The translations under genes were made by a program, and so were the position numbers. A DNA stretch of 64,000 bases from a bacterium 1XD42-76 (GTDB lineage: Bacteria > Bacillota > Clostridia > Lachnospirales > Lachnospiraceae): NCBI GenBank assembly GCA_009917545.1, contig QZDW01000004.1, positions 1 to 64,000 of the forward strand, written 5' to 3'. This document shows positions 17,121-25,246 of this stretch, piece after piece. The notes beneath the pieces are model-generated. The model did not search any database and had not been told where the DNA came from. It saw nothing but the letters and a program-made list of their open reading frames with translations. Each line of letters opens with the position of its first letter. Within the stretch, counting starts at the first letter, position 1.

Positions 17121-17936
17121 CTATTCTTCCACAGAATCGTTGACAAGCGGCAGCCAGTCGAGTGCTCTCTGGATATGGGTATCCCAGTAGTCCCAGTCAT
17201 GAATGCCGGGGTGTTCCTCATAAGTCACGTCAACGCCCAGTGTTTCCAGCTTTTTTCTGGCATTCACATTGGCCGGATAAAGGAAATCCTCTGTCCCGAT
17301 CGACTGGAAAATACGTGGGAGCGGTTTCCCCTCCGCCTGGAGTTTTTTAATTAAGGTAAACAGATCCGCATCTGTTCCTTCGATGTGTGTTCCGCCAAAT
17401 ACGGCCTCATAATCAAACGGCGCATTCCGCTCCCCTGCTTCCACCTGTGCGATCGAAGCTGCTGCATCAATGGCTCCTGAAAGGCTCACGGCACAGGAGT
17501 ACATCTCAGGCTTTGTGAGCGCCAGCTTCAGTGCCCCATAACCGCCCATCGAAAGCCCGGCTACGAAGGTATTTTCCCGCTTTTTACTAATGGGGAACAG
17601 GCTTTTACACATCTGCGGCAACTCTTCTGTCAGATATCTGAGATAATCACTGCCGTATTTCATATTCTGATAAAAGCTGTTGGAGGCCGACGGCATAATG
17701 ACAGCCAATTTGTGGTTCTGTGCATACTTCTCAATGCTTGTCAGACGCATCCAGTCCGTATAATCGCCAAAAGCACCATGCAGAAGGTAAAGCACCTGAT
17801 ACCTGGTACCTTCATGAAAATAGTCAGAACTTTTGTTATTTAACAGCTCGTCCGAATTCGGAGTCGGAATAAACACATTGATATCCGTTCCGAAGCAGAG
17901 AGTCGGAGAGAAAAAATGAGTTTCAAAAAAAGCCAT
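17121..17936 (-). CDS. Esterase D-like alpha/beta hydrolase (CE1-like), copy A
   Basis: A 271-aa cytosolic esterase with the complete triad: Ser in GLSMGGYG, Asp in GTEDF, His in GIHDWDYW. The start MAFFETHFFSPTLCFG places a beta strand at the N-terminus as in esterase D-type enzymes. It lies 26 bp after the ribose-type permease and 12 bp before copy B in the same operon. The two paralogues diverge mainly in the cap region (about residues 155-200), suggesting they cleave different esters or positions. AAGGACGAGG precedes the ATG. Confidence 0.85.
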   Translation of the reverse strand: MAFFETHFFSPTLCFGTDINVFIPTPNSDELLNNKSSDYFHEGTRYQVLYLLHGAFGDYTDWMRLTSIEKYAQNHKLAVIMPSASNSFYQNMKYGSDYLRYLTEELPQMCKSLFPISKKRENTFVAGLSMGGYGALKLALTKPEMYSCAVSLSGAIDAAASIAQVEAGERNAPFDYEAVFGGTHIEGTDADLFTLIKKLQAEGKPLPRIFQSIGTEDFLYPANVNARKKLETLGVDVTYEEHPGIHDWDYWDTHIQRALDWLPLVNDSVEE

Positions 17937-17962
17937 ATCGCCTCGTCCTTTCTTAATGCTGC

Positions 17963-18949
17963 TTATTTACGCAGTTTATTACCCTGTTTTACAAAATCAA
18001 CATATACTGCAATCAGGATGATCGCACCCTTGGCGACCATCTGCCAGTAGCTGTCGATACCGGCCAGGTTCAGTCCATTGTTTAAAATGCCGATTAAAAG
18101 AGCGCCGATGATGGTTCCGCCGATGCTTCCGCGTCCGCCGCCCATCGAAGTACCGCCAAGCACCACAGCGGCAATTGCATCCATCTCGCCTCCGGCTCCA
18201 ACTGCCGGCTGTCCGGAATACATACGTGCAGAGAGGACTACACCTGCAAGAGCTGCCATGATACCAGAGAAAATATATACAAACCAGCGCACCTTACGGA
18301 TATTGACGCCGGAGAATTCGGCCGCCTTTTCGTTGCCGCCCACTGCATAGATATGGCGGCCAAGCTTGGTGCGGTTTAAAATATACCATACAAATACAAG
18401 GATTACTCCAAGATAGATTAACGGCATCGGAATCACGCCAAATGCATACCCTGCGCCCAGGAAAATAAAATTCTGATCTGTCAGCCGGATTGGCTGCGCC
18501 CCTGTCCACACATAGGCAATGCCCTGACAGATACTTTGCAGGGAATATGTAACGATGAAAGGCGGAAGCCCTGTTTTATAGATAATCGTGCCGTTTAAGA
18601 AACCAACCATAGCGCCGACTGCAAGCGCCACCAAGATGGCAAGCGGAATCGGAAAGCCGTAGTTTACCATGAAAGTGGAGACCACAACGCTCGAAAGGGA
18701 GGTCACAGCACCAATGGAAAGGTCGATGCCGCCTGCAATCAGGATCATGGTGATCGCCGATGCGCAGTACAGATTTGTGGAAATCTGCCTCAGTACGCTG
18801 ATGATATTTTTTGATGTCAGAAATTGTGGAGTGTTGATCTGGATAATCGTTGCCAGGATAAAGAAGCCGATGATGATACCGCCGTTTCTCTTCATGTAGG
18901 CCACAACCGGGTTGTCGGCCTTCACAGCACCTTTTTCTTTTATGCTCAT
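17963..18949 (-). CDS. Ribose/xylose-type ABC permease (RbsC family)
   Basis: A 328-aa membrane permease of the BPD_transp_2 family, with about 8-10 hydrophobic segments (IIIGFFILATIIQINTP, YCASAITMILIAGGIDLSIG). The segments AGGIDLSIGAVTSL and AIAAVVLGGTSMGGGRGSIG are hallmarks of the RbsC/XylH/AraH group. It would transport monosaccharides or small derivatives together with the ATPase at 18975 and the binding protein at 20566. The substrate is not defined by sequence. GAGGTGACG precedes the ATG. Confidence 0.9.
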   Translation of the reverse strand: MSIKEKGAVKADNPVVAYMKRNGGIIIGFFILATIIQINTPQFLTSKNIISVLRQISTNLYCASAITMILIAGGIDLSIGAVTSLSSVVVSTFMVNYGFPIPLAILVALAVGAMVGFLNGTIIYKTGLPPFIVTYSLQSICQGIAYVWTGAQPIRLTDQNFIFLGAGYAFGVIPMPLIYLGVILVFVWYILNRTKLGRHIYAVGGNEKAAEFSGVNIRKVRWFVYIFSGIMAALAGVVLSARMYSGQPAVGAGGEMDAIAAVVLGGTSMGGGRGSIGGTIIGALLIGILNNGLNLAGIDSYWQMVAKGAIILIAVYVDFVKQGNKLRK

Positions 18950-18974
18950 TCTACGTCACCTCGAATTACAAAGT

Positions 18975-20456
18975 TTAAATATTGACAGCGTTCTTCATGA
19001 TATTAACCTGTGTTGCCTCTGAGCGCTCCAGCTCGCCGGAGATCTCACCGCTGCGCATAACGATTACGCGGTCGCTCATACCGATGATTTCCGGAAGTTC
19101 CGAGGATACCATGATAATGGATACGCCATTCTTTGCCAGCTCGTTCATAATGGCGTAGATTTCCGTCTTGGCCCCGATATCAATTCCCCGTGTGGGCTCG
19201 TCAAGGATCAGAATTCTGGGCTTTGTGGCAAGCCAGCTCGCAATTACTACTTTCTGCTGGTTGCCTCCGGACAGATTGCCTACCAGAGTATACGTTCCCG
19301 GTGCACGGACAGAAAGCTCTTTCATATATTTATCTGCGATCTCATTTTCCCTCTGTGCATTGACACGGAAGCCGCCGATAAACTCAGTAAGCACCTTAAT
19401 TGTCTCATTGAATTTAATGGACATAGCCGGGAAAATGCCTTCCTCTCTCCGGCTCTCCGGTACAAGGCCGATTCCGGCATCCATTGCATCCTGGGTGCTG
19501 TGGATCTCTACCCGGTTCCCGTCGATCAGGATTTCCCCGGATTCAATGGGGTCTATGCCGAAAATCGCCCGCATGGTTTCAGTACGCCCTGCACCCACCA
19601 GACCGGCAAATCCGAGGATTTCGCCCTTTTTCAGGGTAAAGCTTACATTTTTCACATTTTTGTTTGTCAGGCCCCTGACTTCAAGAACCGTTTCCTTACA
19701 TTCATTATACGTACGGTTATAATAATTTCCCACTTCACGGCCGACCATCAGAGCCACAAGCTCGTCTGTGGTCGTCTCTTTGACTTTTTTTGTTGCCACA
19801 TATTTTCCGTCCCGGTAGACGGATACCCGGTCAGCGATGATATCCAGCTCGCTCATACGGTGGGAAATGTAAATGATGCCGATTCCCTGCGCGGTTAGTT
19901 TTTTTACGGTGTCAAAAAGTGCATCCACCTCTTTATCTGACAGGGATGAAGTTGGCTCATCCATAACAATGATTCTGGCCTCACCGAACGTCGCGCGGAT
20001 GATCTCCACCATCTGCTGCTGTGCGATATTTAAGGAGGACACCTTAGCGCCTGCCGAAAGCCCCATGTCAAAGGAATCCAGAAGCTCCTGCGTCTTTTTT
20101 AACATGCCAGCCCGGTCGATATTGGCTGCCGGCCCCGTCTCTTTCCCGAGAAAAATATTATCAGCAATCGTCATCTCCGGCACCAGCACAATCTCCTGGT
20201 GAATGATGCTGATTCCATAACGCTCTGCGTCCTTGACGCTGTTAATCTCTGCCTTCTGGCCGTTGATGATGATTTCTCCGCCATCCTTGGCATAAATGCC
20301 GCCAAGAACCTTTATCAATGTGGATTTACCGGCGCCGTTTTCTCCCAACAGCGCATGTACCTCCCCGGAAAGCAGATCCAGATGTACATCGTCCAATGCG
20401 TGTACGCCCGGAAAATACTTTTGTATCCCGTTCATTTCCAGTAACCTGGGTTCCAT
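18975..20456 (-). CDS. Ribose-type sugar ABC ATPase with two nucleotide-binding domains (RbsA/MglA family)
   Basis: A 493-aa duplicated ATPase. The first half has GENGAGKSTL (Walker A, about residue 40), LNIAQQQMVEIIRA and IIVMDEPTSSL. The second half has the degenerate GLVGAGRTE in place of Walker A, as usual in this family, then LSGGNQQKVVIASWL and ILILDEPTRGIDIG. It powers sugar uptake by the monosaccharide transporter. AAGGAGGG lies 10 bases before the ATG. Gene order is binding protein, ATPase, permease, then two esterases. Confidence 0.92.
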   Translation of the reverse strand: MEPRLLEMNGIQKYFPGVHALDDVHLDLLSGEVHALLGENGAGKSTLIKVLGGIYAKDGGEIIINGQKAEINSVKDAERYGISIIHQEIVLVPEMTIADNIFLGKETGPAANIDRAGMLKKTQELLDSFDMGLSAGAKVSSLNIAQQQMVEIIRATFGEARIIVMDEPTSSLSDKEVDALFDTVKKLTAQGIGIIYISHRMSELDIIADRVSVYRDGKYVATKKVKETTTDELVALMVGREVGNYYNRTYNECKETVLEVRGLTNKNVKNVSFTLKKGEILGFAGLVGAGRTETMRAIFGIDPIESGEILIDGNRVEIHSTQDAMDAGIGLVPESRREEGIFPAMSIKFNETIKVLTEFIGGFRVNAQRENEIADKYMKELSVRAPGTYTLVGNLSGGNQQKVVIASWLATKPRILILDEPTRGIDIGAKTEIYAIMNELAKNGVSIIMVSSELPEIIGMSDRVIVMRSGEISGELERSEATQVNIMKNAVNI

Positions 20457-20565
20457 CAGACTGAATCCCTCCTTACAACTGCCTATTTCTTCCTATTGAT
20501 TTCTGTATATCTGCCGGGAAAGCACGGGACTCCCATGCCCTCCCGGCTGTCTGACTATGCCTTAA

Positions 20566-21597
20566 TTAATGCCACTGTGTGATGTCGTACTCGTCGATAT
20601 TGTCCTTGCTGATGATAAAGCAGGGAACTGCGATATCCTCAACCGGCTCACCTGCCACCAGCTTTTTAATGGCGTTAAAGGATTCCACGCCAAGCGTAAC
20701 CGGAGACTGAGCCGCTGTGGCCGTCATACCGCCGTCCTTAATGGATGCCTGGCAGTCCGGAGAACCATCAACAGAAACGACAACGATATCATCCCTGCCG
20801 GCAGACTGGCAGGAACCGAGTGCGATCATACCGCAGGTATCATTTAATCCAAAGATGAACTTGAGATCCGGATGTACCTGGAGCGCGTCGTCCACTTTGC
20901 TCAGAACGTCTTTGGAGCTCTGGATTGCTGCATCTTCAACAATCACGAAGTTCTCATTCAGATTTTCTGTCAGACCCTTTACACGGGCAACCACCGACTC
21001 TGCCTTCGGATTGTTGATAATCATCAGCTCCCCGCCTTCCGGATAGTGCTCATTCAGGTATTCTGCATCCATTTTACCGGCAGAATAATTATCGGAAGCA
21101 ATATAGCATTCAACCAGATCACGATCTGTAACAGCAGAGTCATAATTTACCACCTTAACTCCGGCTTCTTTGCATGCCTGGAGCACCGGAAGAATTCCGT
21201 CCTGGGAAACCGGACACAGAACAAGATGCGTGATACCTGCGTTAATCATATCCTCTACCAGGTTGATCTGCTTGGCATTGTCAGAATTTCCGTCACCGGA
21301 CTGGAATTCCCAGCCTTCTGCCTCTGCCAGCTCCTTAACGGTATCACGAACCGTAATCTGGAACGGATCCGTCAGGTTCATAGCCGTAAAGCCAATCTTT
21401 ACTTTGGCATCAGAAGCTGCTGCTTCTGACTGGGCGGCTGTTGTTGTACCTGCCTCTGCCTGAGCTGCTGCCGTTGTACCTGCCTCTGTCTGGACGGCTG
21501 CCGTTGTGTTGTCTGGGCTGCTGTTTCCACAGCCGGCTAAAGACATCATCATAGCGCCGATACAGGTAAAAGCAAGGACGTGTTTCATCACTTTCAT
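20566..21597 (-). CDS. Ribose-type sugar-binding lipoprotein (RbsB family)
   Basis: A 343-aa periplasmic-binding-protein-like (type I fold) lipoprotein. The lipobox is MSLAGCGNSS, followed by repeated TTAAQ/EAG units as a flexible linker (about residues 30-60). The core is KIGFTAMNLTDPFQITVRDT, FQSGDGNSDNAKQINLVEDM and VVVSVDGSPDCQASIKDG, typical of RbsB/XylF/MglB-like proteins. The start at 21597 (MKVMKHVLAF) is set by GGGAGGAATCAAT. It is the first gene of the operon and lies directly downstream of two LacI-type operators. Confidence 0.9.
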   Translation of the reverse strand: MKVMKHVLAFTCIGAMMMSLAGCGNSSPDNTTAAVQTEAGTTAAAQAEAGTTTAAQSEAAASDAKVKIGFTAMNLTDPFQITVRDTVKELAEAEGWEFQSGDGNSDNAKQINLVEDMINAGITHLVLCPVSQDGILPVLQACKEAGVKVVNYDSAVTDRDLVECYIASDNYSAGKMDAEYLNEHYPEGGELMIINNPKAESVVARVKGLTENLNENFVIVEDAAIQSSKDVLSKVDDALQVHPDLKFIFGLNDTCGMIALGSCQSAGRDDIVVVSVDGSPDCQASIKDGGMTATAAQSPVTLGVESFNAIKKLVAGEPVEDIAVPCFIISKDNIDEYDITQWH

Positions 21598-21636
21598 ATT
21601 GATTCCTCCCACTTTGTATAATTATGATATTTTGTT

Positions 21637-21691
21637 AAACGTTTTTCTCAAACGCTTTACCATATAATACCCCCCCCCTAGCGCTCTGTCA
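21637..21691 (-). promoter_or_regulatory. Promoter and two LacI-type operators of the ribose-type operon
   Basis: On the minus strand CTGACA (21686-21691) lies 16 bp from TATTAT (21664-21669). Immediately downstream are two operator-like sites, AAAGCGTTTG (21650-21659 on the other strand) and AAACGTTT (21637-21644), placed where a bound repressor would block transcription start or escape. The core matches the LacI/GalR consensus with a central CG. Confidence 0.7.
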
Positions 21692-21756
21692 GGATTTTTT
21701 TGACAAATTTTATATTTTATACAATTATTTAAAATCTTTTTGTGTATTTTTTACAG

Positions 21757-21805
21757 TTGACAGGGCACGGGATTCACTTTATACTTGTCAAAAAGATAAA
21801 CGTTT
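21757..21805 (+). promoter_or_regulatory. Promoter and operator of the LacI-type regulator gene
   Basis: TTGACA (21757-21762), a 17-bp spacer and TATACT (21780-21785) make a near-consensus promoter. The palindrome TAAACGTTTA is centred at 21801/21802, about 10 bases past the predicted start point. Its AAACGTTT core equals the operator at 21637-21644, indicating autoregulation by the same repressor. Confidence 0.75.
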
Positions 21806-21895
21806 AACTTTCATACAGAAACGCCGTTACATTCTCTTTTCTCAGTCCGCCGCTGGTATTTTCTGTATCCGGAAGGTTAAAAATGGAGAATATCT

Positions 21896-22912
21896 ATGAA
21901 AACGAAGATCACTGATGTTGCGAAACAGGCCGGTGTATCCATCGCCACAGTTTCACATGTAATAAATGGTACACGCCATGTCACGGATGCCACAAGAAAA
22001 AAAGTGGAAGATGCGATTCATATTCTGGACTACTCCCCTGATATCTCGGCCCGTGGGCTGAAAACAGGCAAAAAAAATCTGGTTGGGCTTATCACCCCGG
22101 ATCTTGGAAACCGTTTCTTTTCCCTGATCCTGGAAGAAATTGAAGATGAACTGAGCCTCCACGGCTATAATGCTGTGGTCGTAAACACCAGAGAAAACTG
22201 CAACCGGGAAGTGTCCGGCCTCAAGCTTCTCACCTCCGGCATTACGGATGGCATCATCATCGCCTCCTCGTTTCAGAATTACCGGGATATTGCCACGTAT
22301 ATCCCCAAAGGCTTTCCAAGTGTCCATATCGACCGCCTGCCGCGCGGCTACCAGGGTGATAGTGTGCGGGTTTCTTCCTTTTCCGCTGTCAAAGAGGCGA
22401 CTGCCGACCTTCTGCGGGAGGGCCACATCCGCATCGGCTACATTGCCAGCCTGGCACGCTTGAGCTCCACCGAGGAACGGCTTCAAGGATATGAGTGCGC
22501 ATTAAAGGAAGCCGGACTTTCTCTGGATCCGGCCCTGATTAAACAGGGCGATTCGCACAGCAGGAGTGGATATCTCTGTATGCAGCAGCTTGTGGAAGAA
22601 GGCGTCCGGGCTGTCTTTATCTCCAACAGCCTGATGGCGAGCGGCGCTCTCACCTATCTCGATAACTGCGGGATGCGCATTGGTCAGGATATTCAGGTCG
22701 CTTCCATGCGGGATTATGAATGGCACCGTTTCCAGCGGGAATCCATCCGCACAGTGGAACAGCCCGGCCGGGAAATGGCACGTCTGGCGGCCCGCAGGAT
22801 TCTGGAACGCATCGAACGGCCAGATGAGGCTGGAAGTGAAATCCTCCTCCAGGCTACCTACCACAAGGAAGGAGAGCACAGTGGGACAGATAACGTTTTT
22901 CCTGTATTTTAA
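21896..22912 (+). CDS. LacI-family transcriptional repressor
   Basis: A 338-aa regulator. Residues 1-55 form the LacI helix-turn-helix and hinge (ITDVAKQAGVSIATVSHVIN, then YSPDISARGLKTGKK). The rest is the sugar-sensing periplasmic-binding-like domain (LVGLITPDLGNRFFSLILEE, GYIASLARLSSTEERLQGYE). It is divergent from the ribose-type transporter operon, and three AAACG(T/C)TT sites lie between them, so it almost certainly represses that operon and itself, released by the imported sugar or a metabolite of it. GGAG lies 8 bases before the ATG. Confidence 0.92.
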   Translation: MKTKITDVAKQAGVSIATVSHVINGTRHVTDATRKKVEDAIHILDYSPDISARGLKTGKKNLVGLITPDLGNRFFSLILEEIEDELSLHGYNAVVVNTRENCNREVSGLKLLTSGITDGIIIASSFQNYRDIATYIPKGFPSVHIDRLPRGYQGDSVRVSSFSAVKEATADLLREGHIRIGYIASLARLSSTEERLQGYECALKEAGLSLDPALIKQGDSHSRSGYLCMQQLVEEGVRAVFISNSLMASGALTYLDNCGMRIGQDIQVASMRDYEWHRFQRESIRTVEQPGREMARLAARRILERIERPDEAGSEILLQATYHKEGEHSGTDNVFPVF

Positions 22913-22984
22913 ACGGACTGTACGGCTGTTCTTTCAGCGTTTGGGCCGTATCATACGAACATAATTCACATTTGAGGTGATCCT

Positions 22985-23800
22985 ATGAATGTATCTGCTA
23001 CCTTAATCTTTTCTGGTATCCTGCTACGTCTTGCCAAACCCGAAGATGCCTTTTACTGGTTCTCTGAAAAACTGGCGCTGAAAGGAACTTGTGGTTCGTC
23101 CGGAAATGTGCCGGCTTTCATGAATCATGGACGCCAGGCCGGAAAACAGTTGGTTCTCAACTGCCCCGGATGTCCGATTTACCTTGAGGCATCCGGCCAG
23201 CCGCTTCTGATACAGACTGCGGCTGAAGGCTATTACACCGGGCTTTCCCACATTGCGTTTCGAAGCTCCGATCTTAACGACTCCATCCGGTTTTTAAAGG
23301 AGCGCAGAGCATCTCTGGAGCATGGCGATACCATCAGCCACAATCCCGGCATGGATTACATCAATCCTGTCTGCCCGTTTGGCTTCGGGCTGGAAATCAG
23401 CCGCCTGACGGAAAAGCCCGCTGCACGCATGAGCGCTCCTGCAGACGGACTCGACCATATCGGCATCCCTGTGCCGGACATCAAAAAAAGCGTCTCCTGG
23501 TATCAGACGCTGGGCTTTTCTGTCTCTTCCTACCATGAGACGCACCGGGATTCTGACAATGCTGACATTCTCTGTGCAATGGTAAACGGCTGCGGCACAA
23601 CGCTGGAGCTGTACGAATTTTCTCATATGGAGCATGAACCCTGGACAAACCAGCCCTTTGCCTCTCTTCTGTTTGAGACGGGTCACTGCCGGATGTTCGC
23701 CAGACAGCTTCCGGCAGAATGTATTGTTCATGAGGATGACTACACTCTCATTTTGAAGGGACCAGGTGGGGAGACCCTTACTGTATGGCAGAGATCTTAA
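22985..23800 (+). CDS. Glyoxalase/bleomycin-resistance (VOC) family protein, two-domain
   Basis: A 271-aa protein of two VOC modules (about residues 1-135 and 150-271). Putative metal ligands appear in each: His in GLSHIAFRSSDL and Glu in FGFGLEIS; His in GLDHIGIPVPDIKKS and Glu in TTLELYEF. Family members include glyoxalases, dioxygenases, epimerases and antibiotic-binding proteins, and nothing here picks one. It follows the LacI gene by 72 bp on the same strand with GAGGTGAT upstream and could be co-transcribed with it. A hairpin follows it. Confidence 0.8.
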   Translation: MNVSATLIFSGILLRLAKPEDAFYWFSEKLALKGTCGSSGNVPAFMNHGRQAGKQLVLNCPGCPIYLEASGQPLLIQTAAEGYYTGLSHIAFRSSDLNDSIRFLKERRASLEHGDTISHNPGMDYINPVCPFGFGLEISRLTEKPAARMSAPADGLDHIGIPVPDIKKSVSWYQTLGFSVSSYHETHRDSDNADILCAMVNGCGTTLELYEFSHMEHEPWTNQPFASLLFETGHCRMFARQLPAECIVHEDDYTLILKGPGGETLTVWQRS

Positions 23801-23827
23801 ATCTCCGTGCACTTTATGGATACAAAT

Positions 23828-23866
23828 TAAGCCAAAGGAGTACGATTTTTGTATTCCTCTGGCTTA
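23828..23866 (+). terminator. Hairpin after the VOC gene, probable terminator
   Basis: TAAGCCAAAGGAGTAC (23828-23843) pairs with GTATTCCTCTGGCTTA (23851-23866) in 14 of 16 positions around the loop GATTTTT. It starts 27 bp past the stop. There is no clear T-run, so termination efficiency is uncertain. The rest of the 23801-24132 gap shows nothing I can name. Confidence 0.5.
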
Positions 23867-24132
23867 TAGAACGATTCTTAACAACCGGTCAATTTGATTG
23901 ACCTCTATATCATTTGTAACATTCTGATCTTGTAGTAAAATAACCCCCCTGTTTTGTGATAAGCTCTGAATCAATTACATAATCGGTTTCTTTTTCAACG
24001 ATATCTGATGTCCGGAATCCGTTTTCCAGTATATCGTTGCTTTATCTTAAAGAAAATTTCACCCGCTATTTGTGTCAGCCTGGTTGTCCATGCATTTACA
24101 AAATAAAAGATATCAGCATAGCAGCCCCTGTG

Positions 24133-24801
24133 CTAATCTCCAGCAACTTTATTTAACTTTTTGCTGTGTTTTTCCACCACTTCTTTCAAGATGCTGACAT
24201 CTTTCTTTACTTCCTCAAACTCTGAAATTGTGCGTTCATATTTCTGAGCGGCAGGTACATAATTCTCTGCCAGTAATTGTATCGCCGGACTGATCTCATT
24301 TTCTATGCGGATGTTTAACTTTCTCACATTGTCTTTTACTTCACGCAGCTCTTCTTTCATAGGCCCGATCTCGTTCATTAATGTCTGAATATCCCTTTTC
24401 ATTGCCGGAATCTCGTCTGCCAATGACTGGACCTTGCCCTTCAGCGTCTGGACCTCTTCGGTCAATGTCTGGAAATTGCCCTTCAATATCTGAACTTCTT
24501 CGGCTAATATCTGGAAATTACCCTTTAATGTCTGAACTTCACCTTCTAATGTACAAACTTCCATTTTTAGTGTTTGAACGTCACTTTTTAATGTTTGAAC
24601 GTCACTTTTTAATGTTTGAACGTCACTTTTTAATGTTTGAACATCGCCTTTTAATGCTTCGACATCGCCTTTTAGTGTCTGGACATCCTCTTTTAGCGCA
24701 TGGACATCCTCCTTTAGCGGCCGGAGTTCATTCGTCAATACCAGCTTTAATTTTTGTTCCATCATATTGGAAATAGCTGACAATAACTCATCATTATTCA
24801 T
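24133..24801 (-). CDS. Heptad-repeat coiled-coil protein, function unknown
   Basis: A protein of about 222 aa dominated by exact heptads of the type V-Q-T-L-K-S/G-D from about residue 25 to 155 (DVQTLKSDVQTLKSDVQTLK). This would form a long parallel coiled coil. The first 25 residues (MNNDELLSAISNMMEQKLK) and the last 60 (AIQLLAENYVPAAQKYERTI, EEVKKDVSILKEVVEKHSKK) are also helical. No signal peptide or membrane segment is visible, so it is probably cytosolic. The start at 24801 has GGAGGG 10 bases upstream; the longer frame would include that site. At DNA level the repeat is 21 bp and nearly identical in the middle. It has its own promoter at 24874-24902. Confidence 0.8.
   Translation of the reverse strand: MNNDELLSAISNMMEQKLKLVLTNELRPLKEDVHALKEDVQTLKGDVEALKGDVQTLKSDVQTLKSDVQTLKSDVQTLKMEVCTLEGEVQTLKGNFQILAEEVQILKGNFQTLTEEVQTLKGKVQSLADEIPAMKRDIQTLMNEIGPMKEELREVKDNVRKLNIRIENEISPAIQLLAENYVPAAQKYERTISEFEEVKKDVSILKEVVEKHSKKLNKVAGD
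24578..24670 (-). repeat. 21-bp tandem repeat inside the coiled-coil gene
   Basis: The unit ACGTCACTTTTTAATGTTTGA (one base longer than needed to show the core ACGTCACTTTTTAATGTTTG) recurs with a 21-bp period, three copies almost identical between about 24587 and 24650 and degenerating outward. Each unit encodes one heptad, so copy-number change would lengthen or shorten the coiled coil without breaking the frame. Confidence 0.8.
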
Positions 24802-24873
24802 ACATATCGTTCCCTCCTCTCTCTGCAAAGAATATTTTAACGTTTATCCGTACGAAGTCTCTCCTGTTATCTA

Positions 24874-24902
24874 ATCATACAACATCCTTACTGTGTTGTA
24901 AA
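24874..24902 (-). promoter_or_regulatory. Promoter of the coiled-coil gene
   Basis: On the minus strand TTTACA (24897-24902) lies 17 bp from TATGAT (24874-24879). The spacer is bounded by an inverted repeat, ACAACA and TGTTGT (24880-24900), which could be an operator. The predicted 5' leader is about 65 nt. The interval 24938-25162 upstream has an open frame with no ribosome site or recognisable similarity, which I do not call a gene. Confidence 0.6.
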
Positions 24903-25172
24903 CAGAAATATTCCAAATATCTTTCAGACTGTTTCGGCTAACTTCCTGACATACCTGCCTTCATCTTCTCTGTGGTTTGCCAAAGTGCAATCGCTGTCCG
25001 GGGATATTCTCTGAAATATGGCCTGCCTGCCCATACTCGGAGGCTCTCGAAGGCTGTCCAGGCCAATCTTCTGATAGCTAGGAGGGGGAAACTCTGGACA
25101 AGGGAAGGGGGCAGATTCGTGATCACATTATCGCCGTAATTCACGATCTGTAAACCGGACAAAGCCGATTAT

Positions 25173-25207
25173 AAAAAACCCCTGACTGCATCTGTCACAG
25201 CCAGGGG
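25173..25207 (-). terminator. Terminator of the NlpC/P60 gene
   Basis: On the minus strand CCCCTG ... CAGGGG (25202-25207 with 25179-25184), with inner CTG/CAG pairing, is followed by six T (25173-25178). It lies 40 bp after the stop at 25247. Confidence 0.8.
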
Positions 25208-25246
25208 CCTTTCTTTACTTTCGCCTTTTTCCATTCTTCTTTCCAA

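Noticed and set aside
24578-24670. CRISPR-like regular repeats
   Set aside because: The 21-bp period has no spacers and encodes one heptad per unit in frame, so it is a coding tandem repeat.
24938-25162. 74-aa open frame on the minus strand
   Set aside because: No ribosome binding site, no recognisable domain, low-complexity-free but unremarkable composition, and a promoter for the next gene lies directly beside it.
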